Source: Clostridiales bacterium
Lineage (GTDB): Bacteria; Bacillota; Clostridia; Peptostreptococcales; Anaerovoracaceae
Assembly (NCBI GenBank): GCA_009911365.1
Contig: QXXF01000008.1
Span: 84,919-148,918, forward strand
Length of the DNA stretch: 64,000 bases
Direction: 5' to 3'
In this document: piece after piece, positions 36,272 through 44,956 of the stretch
Numbering within the stretch: position 1 is the stretch's first letter
Layout of the letters: every line of letters begins with the position of its first letter
Made by a program: the position numbers and the translations under genes
The notes under the pieces: model-generated
What the model was told of the DNA's origin: nothing
Databases searched by the model: none
What the model saw: the letters and a program-made list of their open reading frames with translations, nothing else

Positions 36272-38653
36272 CTATGCGTCAAACACTTCTTTCGCCGCTT
36301 CCACGGATTTCATCGCATCTTTGCAGTAATAATCCGCGCCGATCTTTTCCGCATAATCTGGTGTCAGCACTGCGCCGCCCACAATGAACTTGCATGTTGG
36401 TGCGGCTTTTTTCACTGCGATGATGGTCTCCTCCATGCTCTTTAACGTGGTAGTCATCAGCGCACTCAGCCCTACCAGTTTGATATCTTTTTCCAAAACC
36501 GTTTCTACGATTTTTTCTACCGGCACGTCCCGCCCCAGGTCGATCATTTCAAAGCCGTAATTTTCCATGATCACTTTGACGATGTTCTTGCCAATATCAT
36601 GGATGTCTCCCTTTACGGTGGCAATGACCACGCTACCTTTGGATACCTGCTCTTTGCCGCTATTAGCCAGGCGCTCTTTGATCCGTTCAAACCCGCCCTG
36701 TGCGGCTGTGGCGGCCTGCATCATCTGCGGCAGGAAGATGGTTCCCTTTTCAAAACCCTGACCCACTTTGTCTAGAGCCGGTATCAGATAGTCATTGACC
36801 ACTGTCATTTCGTCTTCCGTTCTCAACAGCTGCTCCACCGCATGGATGGTGTCCGCCTTCATGCCTTTTTCCAGCGCATGGAACAAGGAAGGCTCGCCTT
36901 CTCCAGAGGCCGATTCCCTCTGTTTCGCTCCTCTCGTCATGGTCCCCAGGGAAACATCGCTGTACCGCGCAATAAAGCGTTCCGCATTTTTGTCCCTATT
37001 GTGAAGCATTTCAAAGGCATGGATCATTCCCATCATATCCTCGTCATTTGGATTGATGATAGGCAGGTCCAAACCGTTTTCCATGGCCAGGGCCAAAAAC
37101 GTCCGGTTGATCAGGGGCCTGCATGGAAGGCCGAAACTGATATTGGAAACGCCCAGAACCGTATGGAGACCTAGCCGTTCCTTGACCATGCTCACGGCTT
37201 TGAGAGTTTCCTGAACCTCCGCCTGCTGCGCGGACGCAGTCAGGGTCAGACAATCGATGAACACATCCTTTTTCGGGATGCCTGCCGCTGTGGCCCGCTC
37301 CAGGATCCGCTCCGCAATGGCAAACCGCTCTTCCGCCTTGGAGGGGATTCCATTTTCATCTAGAGTTAGCCCCACTACGGCTGCTCCGTATCTTTTGACA
37401 ATCGGCAGGATCCGTTCTAGTACCTTTTCTTCCCCATTGACAGAGTTGACGATGGCTTTTCCGTTGTACACCCGCAGCGCAGCCTCGATGGCCTCTGGGT
37501 TCGAAGAATCGATCTGCAGAGGCAGGTCCGTGATGGCCTGTAGTTCCTTCACTACTTTTGGCAGCAGGTCCGCTTCGTCAATGTCCGGGATCCCCACGTT
37601 CACATCCAGCACATGCGCGCCAGCGTCGATCTGCTGGACTGCTTGAGACAAGATATAATCGTAATCCCGATCTATCAGTGCCTGTTTCATCCGCTTCTTT
37701 CCCGTAGGGTTGATCCGCTCTCCAATAACCGTCACTTTGTCGATGACCGCTGCCTGGGTACCGCTGCAGATCACGCTTTTTTCCGCGGATGGCTTTTGGC
37801 TCTTTACCATTTCCGTGGAAAAGGCTCTCTTCATTTCCCTGATATATTCCGGCGTAGTGCCGCAGCAGCCTCCTACCAGGGACACGCCCAGCTCCCCGTA
37901 TTTTGCCATGGCCTGCGCGAACCCCTCTGGCGTAATGCTATATGCTCCTGTCCTGGGATCTGGAAGCCCCGCATTAGGCTTTACGAAAACAGGCAGCTTC
38001 GTCGCCTCACACAGTTCTTTAGCCAAGGGAAAAATCTCTACAGGCCCTAGGGAGCAGTTGATGCCCACAGCCTGCACACCTAGGCCTTCCAATGTGGCTG
38101 CCATACAGGAAACGCTGGTCCCAGTGAAGGTCCTGCCGTTTTCTTCGAATGTCATGGAAACTAGCACAGGAAGCACTGTGTGCTCTTTTGCTGCCAGAAC
38201 CGCCGCTTTGACTTCATACAGATCCGTCATGGTTTCGATAACAATCAGATCAGCCCCTGAAGCCTGGCCCTGGACCATAACCTGAGAAAAAGCATCATAA
38301 GCCTCTTCAAAGGCAAGAGTTCCCATAGGCTCCAGCAGTTCTCCCAAAGGCCCTACATCTAAAGCCACGAAATAATCACTGCCGCAGGCGGCCCTGGCTG
38401 CTTTCACAGCACTGTCCACCACCTCTTCCACCGTGTATCCGCAGCCTTCCAGCTTGAAGCGGTTGGCTCCGAAGGTATTGGCATAGACAATATCAGAGCC
38501 AGCCTCTATATATTGTTTGTGAATAGAGGTGATCAACTCAGGGTTGGTCAAGCTGAGAAGGTCAGGTGACGCTCCCAGCTCTAACCCGCTCTGCTGCAGC
38601 GTGGTTCCCATCCCACCATCTAAAAAAATCGGTTTTTTCCTAAAATCCAGCAC
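36272..38653 (-). CDS. metH: Cobalamin-dependent methionine synthase, lacking the activation domain
   Basis: 793 residues in three modules: homocysteine-binding (1-290, zinc Cys in GINCSLGP and GGCCGTT), pterin-binding for methyl-tetrahydrofolate (about 310-570, VIGERINPTGKKRM) and cobalamin-binding (about 590-793, with the B12-ligand motif GDIHDIG and GGAVLT). It transfers the methyl group from 5-methyl-THF to homocysteine. The C-terminal reactivation domain of the E. coli enzyme is absent and is supplied by the adjacent separate gene, whose end overlaps this start by 14 bp. The start codon is GTG, with AAGG 8 nt upstream. Confidence 0.95.
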   Translation of the reverse strand: MLDFRKKPIFLDGGMGTTLQQSGLELGASPDLLSLTNPELITSIHKQYIEAGSDIVYANTFGANRFKLEGCGYTVEEVVDSAVKAARAACGSDYFVALDVGPLGELLEPMGTLAFEEAYDAFSQVMVQGQASGADLIVIETMTDLYEVKAAVLAAKEHTVLPVLVSMTFEENGRTFTGTSVSCMAATLEGLGVQAVGINCSLGPVEIFPLAKELCEATKLPVFVKPNAGLPDPRTGAYSITPEGFAQAMAKYGELGVSLVGGCCGTTPEYIREMKRAFSTEMVKSQKPSAEKSVICSGTQAAVIDKVTVIGERINPTGKKRMKQALIDRDYDYILSQAVQQIDAGAHVLDVNVGIPDIDEADLLPKVVKELQAITDLPLQIDSSNPEAIEAALRVYNGKAIVNSVNGEEKVLERILPIVKRYGAAVVGLTLDENGIPSKAEERFAIAERILERATAAGIPKKDVFIDCLTLTASAQQAEVQETLKAVSMVKERLGLHTVLGVSNISFGLPCRPLINRTFLALAMENGLDLPIINPNDEDMMGMIHAFEMLHNRDKNAERFIARYSDVSLGTMTRGAKQRESASGEGEPSLFHALEKGMKADTIHAVEQLLRTEDEMTVVNDYLIPALDKVGQGFEKGTIFLPQMMQAATAAQGGFERIKERLANSGKEQVSKGSVVIATVKGDIHDIGKNIVKVIMENYGFEMIDLGRDVPVEKIVETVLEKDIKLVGLSALMTTTLKSMEETIIAVKKAAPTCKFIVGGAVLTPDYAEKIGADYYCKDAMKSVEAAKEVFDA

Positions 38654-39284
38654 AGCTTTTTCCTTCCTTTCTCAGTACGCATGTTTCCCGCAGCGCGCAT
38701 TCTCCGCAGGTAGCTAGATATCCCGTTACTGGATGATCTGCCATTCCCAAGACAGCGGTCACGGATTTTCTCGGTATCATGATGTGACTCTTGTTAACGG
38801 TCAGACCGATCTTGCGGCCTGCGTCCAAAGCCGTGAGCAGTTGTCCCTGAGTCTCAATGGGCAAATCTCCATAGCCTGGACTATACCTGCCTGTCAGAAA
38901 AGTTTGCGCTTCCTGCCTAATTTGTCCCTCTAGCTGGTCGCAGATCTGCTCGATGAGAACAGATGCGCCACAGTCCAGGATCAACGCTTCCGCCATGTCC
39001 CTAATCTGGGCAGCCCGGAGCATCCGGTCTACCCCTGCTCCTAAAGTAGCGGCCATGACAGCCATTTCCCCGCAGCCCTCCAGATGTTTTTGGATTGCTG
39101 TTCCTTCTAATCGCAAGGCATCTAGGTCCAATACCCGGTAAACGCCCTGGGGTCCCGCAGTCTGAAGCAGTTGTCTCTCACAGGTTTCCATGATAGCCTG
39201 AAGATCCTCGTCCGCCTGTCCTTTTACGCCTAACCGGCCCAGCCACTGCTTTATATCGATCCGTAAAGGTTTCTCCAACTTCAT
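38640..39284 (-). CDS. Stand-alone methionine synthase activation domain protein
   Basis: About 214 residues similar to the C-terminal AdoMet-binding activation domain of MetH. The diagnostic RYSPGYGDLPIETQ (R-x-S-x-GY-D-P) is present, preceded by GAGVDRMLR and DCGASVLIEQ, and a Cys-rich tail CGECALRETCVL closes the protein. It should reactivate oxidised cob(II)alamin in the split MetH by reductive methylation with AdoMet. The ATG lies 1 bp after the metF stop, and the gene overlaps metH, so metF, this gene and metH are made together. Confidence 0.9.
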   Translation of the reverse strand: MKLEKPLRIDIKQWLGRLGVKGQADEDLQAIMETCERQLLQTAGPQGVYRVLDLDALRLEGTAIQKHLEGCGEMAVMAATLGAGVDRMLRAAQIRDMAEALILDCGASVLIEQICDQLEGQIRQEAQTFLTGRYSPGYGDLPIETQGQLLTALDAGRKIGLTVNKSHIMIPRKSVTAVLGMADHPVTGYLATCGECALRETCVLRKEGKSCAGF

Positions 39285-39285
39285 G

Positions 39286-40146
39286 TTACAATAGGTCCTT
39301 GATCTTTTCGTAAACAGCCAGAGAAACATCCGGATTGTTCATGGTGTATAGATGAATCCCGTCCACGCCATGTTCCAAAAGATCCCGGATCTGGTCCACC
39401 GCATACTGGATCCCATTCTGATACAATTCTTCCGGCGCATTTTCATACAGGCTGATCATTTTGGTGAACTCGTGAGGCAGACTGGCACCGCTGAGCGCCA
39501 CCGTCTTTTCGATCTGCTTTTTACTCACAATAGGCATGATCCCCGCGGATACCGGTGCTTTGATCCCCGCGTTTCTCACTTGCACCATGAAATCATAGAA
39601 AAGCTGATTATCGAAAAACAGCTGGGTGATCAGCACTTTCACGCCTGCGCCGATCTTATATTTTAAATTGGAAATATCTTCCCGCAGATTCTTGCTTTCT
39701 GAATGCCCTTCTGGATAGCAGGCTCCTAAAATCTGCAGCCCGCTGTTGCGCTGCACTTCGATGGCTAACTCGTTGGCATGGAAAAATTCCTTTTGGATCA
39801 TCTCTCCAGGCACGATATCTCCCCTGAGGGCCAGCACGTTTTCGATCTTTGCTTCTGAAAATCGCCGGATCATCTCTGTCACATCTTCCATGGTGGAATT
39901 GACGCAGGTCAGGTGGGCCAGCGGTTCAATGCCGAATTTGGTTTTGATGTTGGACGCAATGTCGCAAGTGGAATTGTCCGCCATGTTGCCGCCTGCGCCA
40001 TACGTCACGCTGATGAAATCTGGCTGGCATACAGCTAGTTTTTCAATAGTGTCATAGATTTTATCTAAGCCTGACTGTCTTTTGGGCGGAAATATTTCCA
40101 GAGAAAAAACCGGCTTTTTCCGCTCAAAGATTTCTGGTATTTTCAT
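39286..40146 (-). CDS. metF: Methylenetetrahydrofolate reductase
   Basis: 286 residues with the TIM-barrel landmarks FSLEIFPPKR, FISVTYGAGG, HLTCVNST, LALRGD and ITQLFFDNQLFYDF. It reduces 5,10-methylene-THF to 5-methyl-THF for MetH. AGGAGG precedes the ATG. It lies 20 bp behind the unknown SHOCT-like protein and 1 bp ahead of the activation protein. No MetV-like partner gene is nearby. Confidence 0.94.
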   Translation of the reverse strand: MKIPEIFERKKPVFSLEIFPPKRQSGLDKIYDTIEKLAVCQPDFISVTYGAGGNMADNSTCDIASNIKTKFGIEPLAHLTCVNSTMEDVTEMIRRFSEAKIENVLALRGDIVPGEMIQKEFFHANELAIEVQRNSGLQILGACYPEGHSESKNLREDISNLKYKIGAGVKVLITQLFFDNQLFYDFMVQVRNAGIKAPVSAGIMPIVSKKQIEKTVALSGASLPHEFTKMISLYENAPEELYQNGIQYAVDQIRDLLEHGVDGIHLYTMNNPDVSLAVYEKIKDLL

Positions 40147-40165
40147 GTCATCCTCCTAATTTCTC

Positions 40166-41284
40166 TCAATGTTCTCGTTTGTGCTTTTCTATCATTTCTC
40201 GATATTGTTCTTTTGTCAAAAGGCCTGAATCCAGCAAGGTTTTCAAACTATCCAAATAGCTTTCATCTGCTGCTCTCGCTCCGCTTGGCCGCAGGTTTTC
40301 CTTGCTTCTGACCTGTGCCACCTTGCCATCGGCTTTGAGGGGATAAAACTTTGAAAGTTTTTCCTTTGGATTTTCCTTCTTCAATGGCTCCCTTGGAACC
40401 GATACGGGTTGGGAAACTTCCGCGGGAGCGGCTTGCTCTCTCTTTTCCTCACCTTCGCTGCCTTCGCTGAAAGCACGGGCTGCCGCTGGCGGACCATCCG
40501 CTTCTTTTTTCCAAAAGTTCCAGGCCGCCGCAGCGATCGGCGCAATAGCAAGCAGCAGAAAAATCATGCCCGTTCCGCTTGACGAATCATCATCCCACAG
40601 GCCTTCGTCATCCTCAAAGATTTCCCCGTTTCCCGTATAAAGGTCGTAATATCCATCATCAGAAAATCCCATGATCATCTGTTCTGCTTCTGCTTCCGCT
40701 TGACTTGGCACTTCATCTCCGTAGCAAGTCAGCAGCACCGTGATCACGCAGCTACTTTTCACCGTATAGTAGATGCGGTACTGGAGCTCTTTTTCCGTTT
40801 CCGTCTCTACCTTCACATTTGCCTGAATAAAGACGTCTCCTGACTCGGAAGTCTCCAGCTGCTGCTTGTCAAGGGAGATTTCTCTGTCATTTTCCCCTTT
40901 AGGCAATATGCTTTCAATCAGTTCATAGCCGTAATCATCAAAATATTCCGCAAGTTCCTCCTGGCCGCAGTCCCTATAATCGATCTGCCCATAATAGTCA
41001 CTGGCATACAATAGCTCTACGGTGGCAGGCACTCCCGCAAACTCTTTATATTTGAAAAAGAGCAGCTCCGCTTCCTTGCCTTGATCGCTTTCTAGATCCG
41101 CCCAGCTAACGTTATAATATTCCTGGGTCAGCTGGTCACGCCGTCCAGGCTCCATGTCTTCCCATCCATCGGGAAGTTCAAAACTGATCCACCCATCTTG
41201 CAGTGACATGGATCCCCCATAGCTGAACGACGCAGTGGAAACCATGACAGCGAGCGAGAACAAAAGAATCCATAACCTTTTCAT
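40166..41284 (-). CDS. Membrane-anchored protein of unknown function with SHOCT-like C-terminus
   Basis: About 372 residues. A signal peptide (RLWILLFSLAVMVSTASFSYG) is followed by an extracellular domain of about 210 residues beginning WISFELPDGWEDM, like PsbP/DUF-type lipoprotein sensors. An acidic linker (DDEGLWDDDSSSG), one membrane segment (GMIFLLLAIAPIAAAAW) and a charged cytoplasmic tail follow, ending SLKTLLDSGLLTKEQYREMIEKHK, which looks like a SHOCT oligomerisation motif. The start follows a GGGGG site. It is the first gene of the metF-metH-nrdJ operon by spacing, but no metabolic role can be read from it. Confidence 0.7.
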   Translation of the reverse strand: MKRLWILLFSLAVMVSTASFSYGGSMSLQDGWISFELPDGWEDMEPGRRDQLTQEYYNVSWADLESDQGKEAELLFFKYKEFAGVPATVELLYASDYYGQIDYRDCGQEELAEYFDDYGYELIESILPKGENDREISLDKQQLETSESGDVFIQANVKVETETEKELQYRIYYTVKSSCVITVLLTCYGDEVPSQAEAEAEQMIMGFSDDGYYDLYTGNGEIFEDDEGLWDDDSSSGTGMIFLLLAIAPIAAAAWNFWKKEADGPPAAARAFSEGSEGEEKREQAAPAEVSQPVSVPREPLKKENPKEKLSKFYPLKADGKVAQVRSKENLRPSGARAADESYLDSLKTLLDSGLLTKEQYREMIEKHKREH

Positions 41285-41326
41285 AAAGACCCCCTTTTCC
41301 TGACCACACACACCTTTAACCAGTTT

Positions 41327-41355
41327 ATTATACTACCTTTTGTTTTTTTTGTCAT
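41327..41355 (-). promoter_or_regulatory. Sigma-A promoter of the SHOCT-like/metF/metH/nrdJ operon
   Basis: ATGACA (41350-41355) and TATAAT (41327-41332) on the minus strand have a 17-bp spacer that contains an A7 run. The ATG is about 45 nt downstream. Confidence 0.72.
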
Positions 41356-41404
41356 TAAAATACTGCCGCTTCCTGCTGAATCATGGTGCTAAAAACGGAT
41401 TTTA

Positions 41405-41434
41405 TTTCATTTGTAAGTATCTTTATGGTACAAT
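41405..41434 (+). promoter_or_regulatory. Probable deoC promoter
   Basis: TACAAT (41429-41434) is a good -10 box 30 bp upstream of the deoC ATG; the best -35, TTTCAT at 41405-41410 with an 18-bp spacer, is weak. Confidence 0.5.
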
Positions 41435-41463
41435 AGGGATATCAAACCTTAGGAGATTGAGCA

Positions 41464-42120
41464 ATGAAACCACTAAACAAATATTTTGACCATACTAACT
41501 TGAATCCCATGGCATCAGAAGCGGATATCCAAAAGCTCTGCGATGAGGCAAAAAAATATGACTTTTACGCAGTCTGCGTCCACAGCTGTTACGTGCCTCT
41601 AGCAGTAAAAGAGCTGGAAGGTACTGACATTAAAGTGGCCGCAGTGGCGGGCTTTCCTCTAGGCACGAACGCTACGGAGATCAAAAAACAAGAAGCTAAA
41701 TGGGCCTGTGAAAATGGAGCGAAAGAAATCGACATGGTAATCAATATCGGCGCTTTGAAGGAGGGCCGGCACGATTATGTAAAGCAAGAGATCATGGAAG
41801 TGGCTGAAACCGCTGCTGCCCACAAAGCAATTGTAAAAACCATTTTGGAAACTTGCCTTCTGACAGATGAAGAAATCGTAACCGCATGCGGGTTAGCCAT
41901 TGATGCTGGAGCCGCTTTTGTGAAAACATCCACGGGTTTCAGCAAGCACGGCGCAACGCCTCACGCAATGGCACTCATCAAAGAAACCGTAGGAGACAAG
42001 ATCCTCATCAAAGCTTCCGGCGGCATCCGGGACGTTCTTTCCACCAAGGAAATGCTGCGCCTTGGGGCTCATCGCATTGGATGCAGTGCGTCGGCGGCGA
42101 TCATGGACGCAGTGAAGTAA
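41464..42120 (+). CDS. deoC: Deoxyribose-phosphate aldolase
   Basis: 218 residues. The opening FDHTNLNPMASEADI, the Schiff-base Lys in FVKTSTGFSKHGAT and the second Lys in ILIKASGGIRD are intact. It splits 2-deoxyribose 5-phosphate into glyceraldehyde 3-phosphate and acetaldehyde for deoxynucleoside catabolism in the cytoplasm. AGGAG lies 8 nt before the ATG. It stands alone, without deoA, deoB or deoD neighbours. Confidence 0.94.
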   Translation: MKPLNKYFDHTNLNPMASEADIQKLCDEAKKYDFYAVCVHSCYVPLAVKELEGTDIKVAAVAGFPLGTNATEIKKQEAKWACENGAKEIDMVINIGALKEGRHDYVKQEIMEVAETAAAHKAIVKTILETCLLTDEEIVTACGLAIDAGAAFVKTSTGFSKHGATPHAMALIKETVGDKILIKASGGIRDVLSTKEMLRLGAHRIGCSASAAIMDAVK

Positions 42121-42132
42121 AAGAGACTCGAA

Positions 42133-42163
42133 ATGAAATGGAAATCTAAGATTTCCATTTCAT
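42133..42163. terminator. Bidirectional terminator between deoC and the MBL-fold gene
   Basis: A 14-bp perfect stem (42133-42146 and 42150-42163) with a 3-nt TAA loop. The arm region contains the last codons and the stop of the minus-strand MBL gene. T-rich sequence follows on the minus strand. Confidence 0.85.
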
Positions 42164-43021
42164 GATGTTTCCATCAAAGAAACATTCCAGCAGCCCCCTG
42201 TCCTGCAAATACGTAAGGTAACATCTGAGCGCAGAGCCCACGACCGCATGCTGAATGAAATTCGCTTTCATTCCGTAATGGTCATACACGCCTTTTAAAA
42301 TTTCATCATAGCTTTTGCCCTGCCCACAATTTTCCAGGAGTGCCGCGATGTTCTTTTCGATATTTGCTCGGTTCCCCCTAGCCAGGGGCCTAATATCTTT
42401 CACTACGTCTCCATGCGCAGGGATAAACAAGTTTCCTTCCATAGTTTCCAAGAGATCCAACGTTTCCAGGTATTTCTCCACATCTACCAGATAGCCGAAC
42501 TGGTATTTTTCCAAGCATTTTTGATTCAGTACGCTGTCTCCCAAGAACCATACGCCATCGGAAGTTTTGACGCCGATCATGCCAAAGCTATGACCAGGAA
42601 GGTCGATATACTCCAATCCATGAGGCAGCGTAAAATCTTCAATATCCTGAAATCCAATGGGACCCGGATGGTCAAAGAACTGCTTCATCTGCCGGAAGGG
42701 ATAGCCGCCAAACATATAGGACGCTTCCAGCCTGCGATGATTAGCAAAGGCGTTTTCCACGTTGGTTTCATAGGCCGGGCAGTTCCAGGCCTTCATCAAA
42801 TATTTGTTGCCGCCCAGATGATCGATATGGCTGTGGGTATTGATGATGAATGCCAGCCTCCAGCTGTGGGCTTCCAGGATCTCCTGAGCCGCTTGGGCGG
42901 ATTTGTCCCCATTTCCCGTGTCAATCATGCATACGTCTGTTTCATTGAATTGATAGATCCCCATAATATTAGGATTATCGATATACCAGGTCCGTTCGCC
43001 TGCCTGTACTAGCTCAAACAT
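42146..43021 (-). CDS. MBL-fold metallo-hydrolase
   Basis: About 291 residues with the metallo-beta-lactamase HxHxDH motif as NTHSHIDHLGG, further metal-ligand positions at LPGHSFGMIG and GDSVL, and PAHGD near the C-terminus. It is a cytoplasmic two-metal hydrolase of the glyoxalase II/ribonuclease Z type superfamily; the substrate cannot be assigned. AAGGCGG precedes the chosen ATG. It starts 20 bp after hipA and is probably read from the hipBA promoter. Confidence 0.85.
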   Translation of the reverse strand: MFELVQAGERTWYIDNPNIMGIYQFNETDVCMIDTGNGDKSAQAAQEILEAHSWRLAFIINTHSHIDHLGGNKYLMKAWNCPAYETNVENAFANHRRLEASYMFGGYPFRQMKQFFDHPGPIGFQDIEDFTLPHGLEYIDLPGHSFGMIGVKTSDGVWFLGDSVLNQKCLEKYQFGYLVDVEKYLETLDLLETMEGNLFIPAHGDVVKDIRPLARGNRANIEKNIAALLENCGQGKSYDEILKGVYDHYGMKANFIQHAVVGSALRCYLTYLQDRGLLECFFDGNIMKWKS

Positions 43022-43041
43022 TGCCGCCTTCTTTCTTTTTC

Positions 43042-44178
43042 CTATGTTTCTAAATACGCCTTCAATTCTTCTCTCACGCATTGCTCGATGTCGCTCGCGA
43101 TAGCACTGGCCTTTTTTCCATCCATGCCAATGGCCCGGGCAACGCCGAGCACATCCTTTCTGCCAGGATCCTTTCCATTTCCATGGACCGTGGTGGCATG
43201 TTCGCCCCCTAGGGAATAGCTGTGTGTCAGATCATACGCTGGAGACAGCACCCATCTGCATTCTGTTTCTTCGTATAGATACGTGAAATTCTTGGAATGA
43301 TCATCTCTGTTGTGCGCGAACACATTGAAGCACATCAGACGGAACAGCTTTTCGATTTCCGCAAAATCCTTTGTCAGTTCCAAGGTCAGTTTCATGAGGA
43401 CATCGTAATCCAGATTGGGCATGCGGTGGGAAGTTTCTAAAAGACCACTGACTGAAACCATATGAACCCGTTTCATCTGCCCATCTGCCTGCGGCAGCCG
43501 GTCAAACCGCTTTGTGCCGAAATATCCTGCGCAGACCCGAGAAGAAAACAACCTTGTCTCTGTCATCTGGATCCCGCATTTTTTCGCACACAGAGAATAG
43601 TCATATTCCTGCTTTCCAATTTCCTTCCCATCTTGGGTCGAAGGGAATTTGATAATCCATTCCTCCCCATTGACCCTCATGAGGCTTTTAGGCCTCGCAC
43701 CGCCAGAAGACCCTCCCAGCCGGAAGAGTTCATCTAGATTTTTCGTTTCAGCCGACTGGAGGACCGCGCTGCATTCCCGCGCCATTTCATCGAGATCCAT
43801 GCCAGGTTCTTTGGTCCCAAACTCATGGACAGGCTCATACGTCAAGCTGCCCATGCCGGAATCTCCGACAATAGCCAAACGATCCAGAGGACCCACTTCG
43901 TAAGGGTCCAATCGATTCCTAGCCAAGACCCGGTCCACCAGCAGCCGTCCCCATCCATCCGGCAGGCTGTCCGCGAACACGCCAAAAATCCCGTCAAAAG
44001 GCTGGATCTTTGGCATAAAAACATCTTCTTTCAGGGGCAAGGAAAAAGGGCTGATGGAAAATCCCTCTCCCAGCCACGATTTTTCATACTGGAAAGCAGC
44101 CAAACGCCCCTTGTACAAAGCCATCTGTCCTACTTTCCTCCCGTGATAGAACACATGCAGGTTATTGATCGCTTCCAT
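43042..44178 (-). CDS. hipA: HipA-family serine/threonine kinase toxin
   Basis: 378 residues. An N-terminal HipA_N region (GRKVGQMALYKGRLAAFQYEK) is followed by the kinase domain, with the ATP loop LGGSSGGARPKS, nucleotide-binding Lys in EWIIKFPS, catalytic FAHNRDDHSKNFTY and the metal-binding SPAYDLT. In E. coli HipA phosphorylates glutamyl-tRNA synthetase and causes growth arrest. All catalytic residues appear intact. Its start overlaps the hipB end by 17 bp. The N-terminal domain is inside the single chain, unlike the split HipT types. Confidence 0.92.
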   Translation of the reverse strand: MEAINNLHVFYHGRKVGQMALYKGRLAAFQYEKSWLGEGFSISPFSLPLKEDVFMPKIQPFDGIFGVFADSLPDGWGRLLVDRVLARNRLDPYEVGPLDRLAIVGDSGMGSLTYEPVHEFGTKEPGMDLDEMARECSAVLQSAETKNLDELFRLGGSSGGARPKSLMRVNGEEWIIKFPSTQDGKEIGKQEYDYSLCAKKCGIQMTETRLFSSRVCAGYFGTKRFDRLPQADGQMKRVHMVSVSGLLETSHRMPNLDYDVLMKLTLELTKDFAEIEKLFRLMCFNVFAHNRDDHSKNFTYLYEETECRWVLSPAYDLTHSYSLGGEHATTVHGNGKDPGRKDVLGVARAIGMDGKKASAIASDIEQCVREELKAYLET

Positions 44179-44449
44179 TTATGACCTCCCTGATCGTCAA
44201 AAAAGGCGCGTTCTCAAAAAGAGCCTCCAACTCTTCACTCAGCTCCAAGGCAATCGCGATTTTCGTCAAGGACAGAAGCGAGATCTGTCCAGTCTGTTCA
44301 AACCGCTTTAGGGATCCTAAGCTCACATCGGCCTTCTCGCTGAGACGGGCCTGAGATAGGCCCCGCCGTTTCCGAATGTCACGAAGCCGCTCTGCGATGG
44401 ATTGATCAATTTCACCTGGTGTTCTCTGTTTAAAATGATATCTGTACAT
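44162..44449 (-). CDS. hipB: HipB-like XRE antitoxin/repressor
   Basis: 95 residues with an HTH of the XRE class at about 20-75 (IAERLRDIRKRRGLSQARLSEKADVSLGSLKRFE). It should bind HipA and repress its own promoter. There is no ribosome binding site: the -10 box ends about 7 bp before the ATG, so the message should be leaderless. Confidence 0.9.
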   Translation of the reverse strand: MYRYHFKQRTPGEIDQSIAERLRDIRKRRGLSQARLSEKADVSLGSLKRFEQTGQISLLSLTKIAIALELSEELEALFENAPFLTIREVINGSDQ

Positions 44450-44451
44450 AG

Positions 44452-44503
44452 CTAATATTTTATCCTAAAATCGCTAAAATGTCAACAAAAGCTAAAATAT
44501 TAG
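44452..44503 (-). promoter_or_regulatory. hipBA promoter and operator
   Basis: TTGACA (44480-44485) and TAAAAT (44457-44462) with a 17-bp spacer form a strong minus-strand promoter. An inverted repeat CTAATATTTTA (44452-44462) / TAAAATATTAG (44493-44503) frames it, and CTAAAAT occurs three times within. These are the likely HipB operators, covering both promoter boxes. Confidence 0.8.
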
Positions 44504-44517
44504 TCTTTTTTGTGCGC

Positions 44518-44943
44518 CTATTTATACTCCTTGTGCTCAACATCACAGTATGCGCAGCGGTAAATTTTCTTTTCCCGATCCGCCAGTTTGAACACATGGG
44601 TGATTTCCTGCTCAATGGAAGTGATGCACCTTGGATTTTTACACTTAATCACATCCGTCAAGGTTTCCGGCAGTTCCAAGTGCTCTTTTTTCTGCAGCAC
44701 TCCGTCCTTTACTCGATTGATGGTGATATTGCTGTCAATGTATCCCAGCATTTCAAAGTCCAGTTCGATCTCATCGTCGATCTTGATAATATCCTTTTTC
44801 CCATACTTGCTGCTGCGCACGTTTTGAACCACAGCCACGCTGCAGTCCAGCTTGTCCAGTCTCAGATACTTGTAAATTTCCATGCTCTTCCCAGCTTTGA
44901 TATGGTCCAGCACAATGCCTGTCGTTACTCCATCGATATTCAT
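44518..44943 (-). CDS. pyrI: Aspartate carbamoyltransferase regulatory subunit
   Basis: 141 residues. GIVLDHIKAGKSMEIY marks the allosteric nucleotide domain; the zinc domain has CKNPRC and CAYC, the four Cys that bind Zn and contact PyrB. It confers CTP/ATP control on the enzyme. GGGAGG precedes the ATG. Last gene of the pyr operon, 13 bp after pyrB; the hipBA promoter starts right behind it without an obvious terminator. Confidence 0.95.
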   Translation of the reverse strand: MNIDGVTTGIVLDHIKAGKSMEIYKYLRLDKLDCSVAVVQNVRSSKYGKKDIIKIDDEIELDFEMLGYIDSNITINRVKDGVLQKKEHLELPETLTDVIKCKNPRCITSIEQEITHVFKLADREKKIYRCAYCDVEHKEYK

Positions 44944-44956
44944 TCCACAAACCTCC

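Noticed and set aside
36272-38653. metH as a truncated gene
   Set aside because: The missing activation domain is encoded intact by the adjacent, overlapping gene, so this is a split arrangement rather than a truncation.
44463-44517. Strong terminator after pyrI
   Set aside because: Only a weak CTAA/TTAG stem is present, better explained as part of the hipBA operator; read-through from pyr into hipBA is possible.
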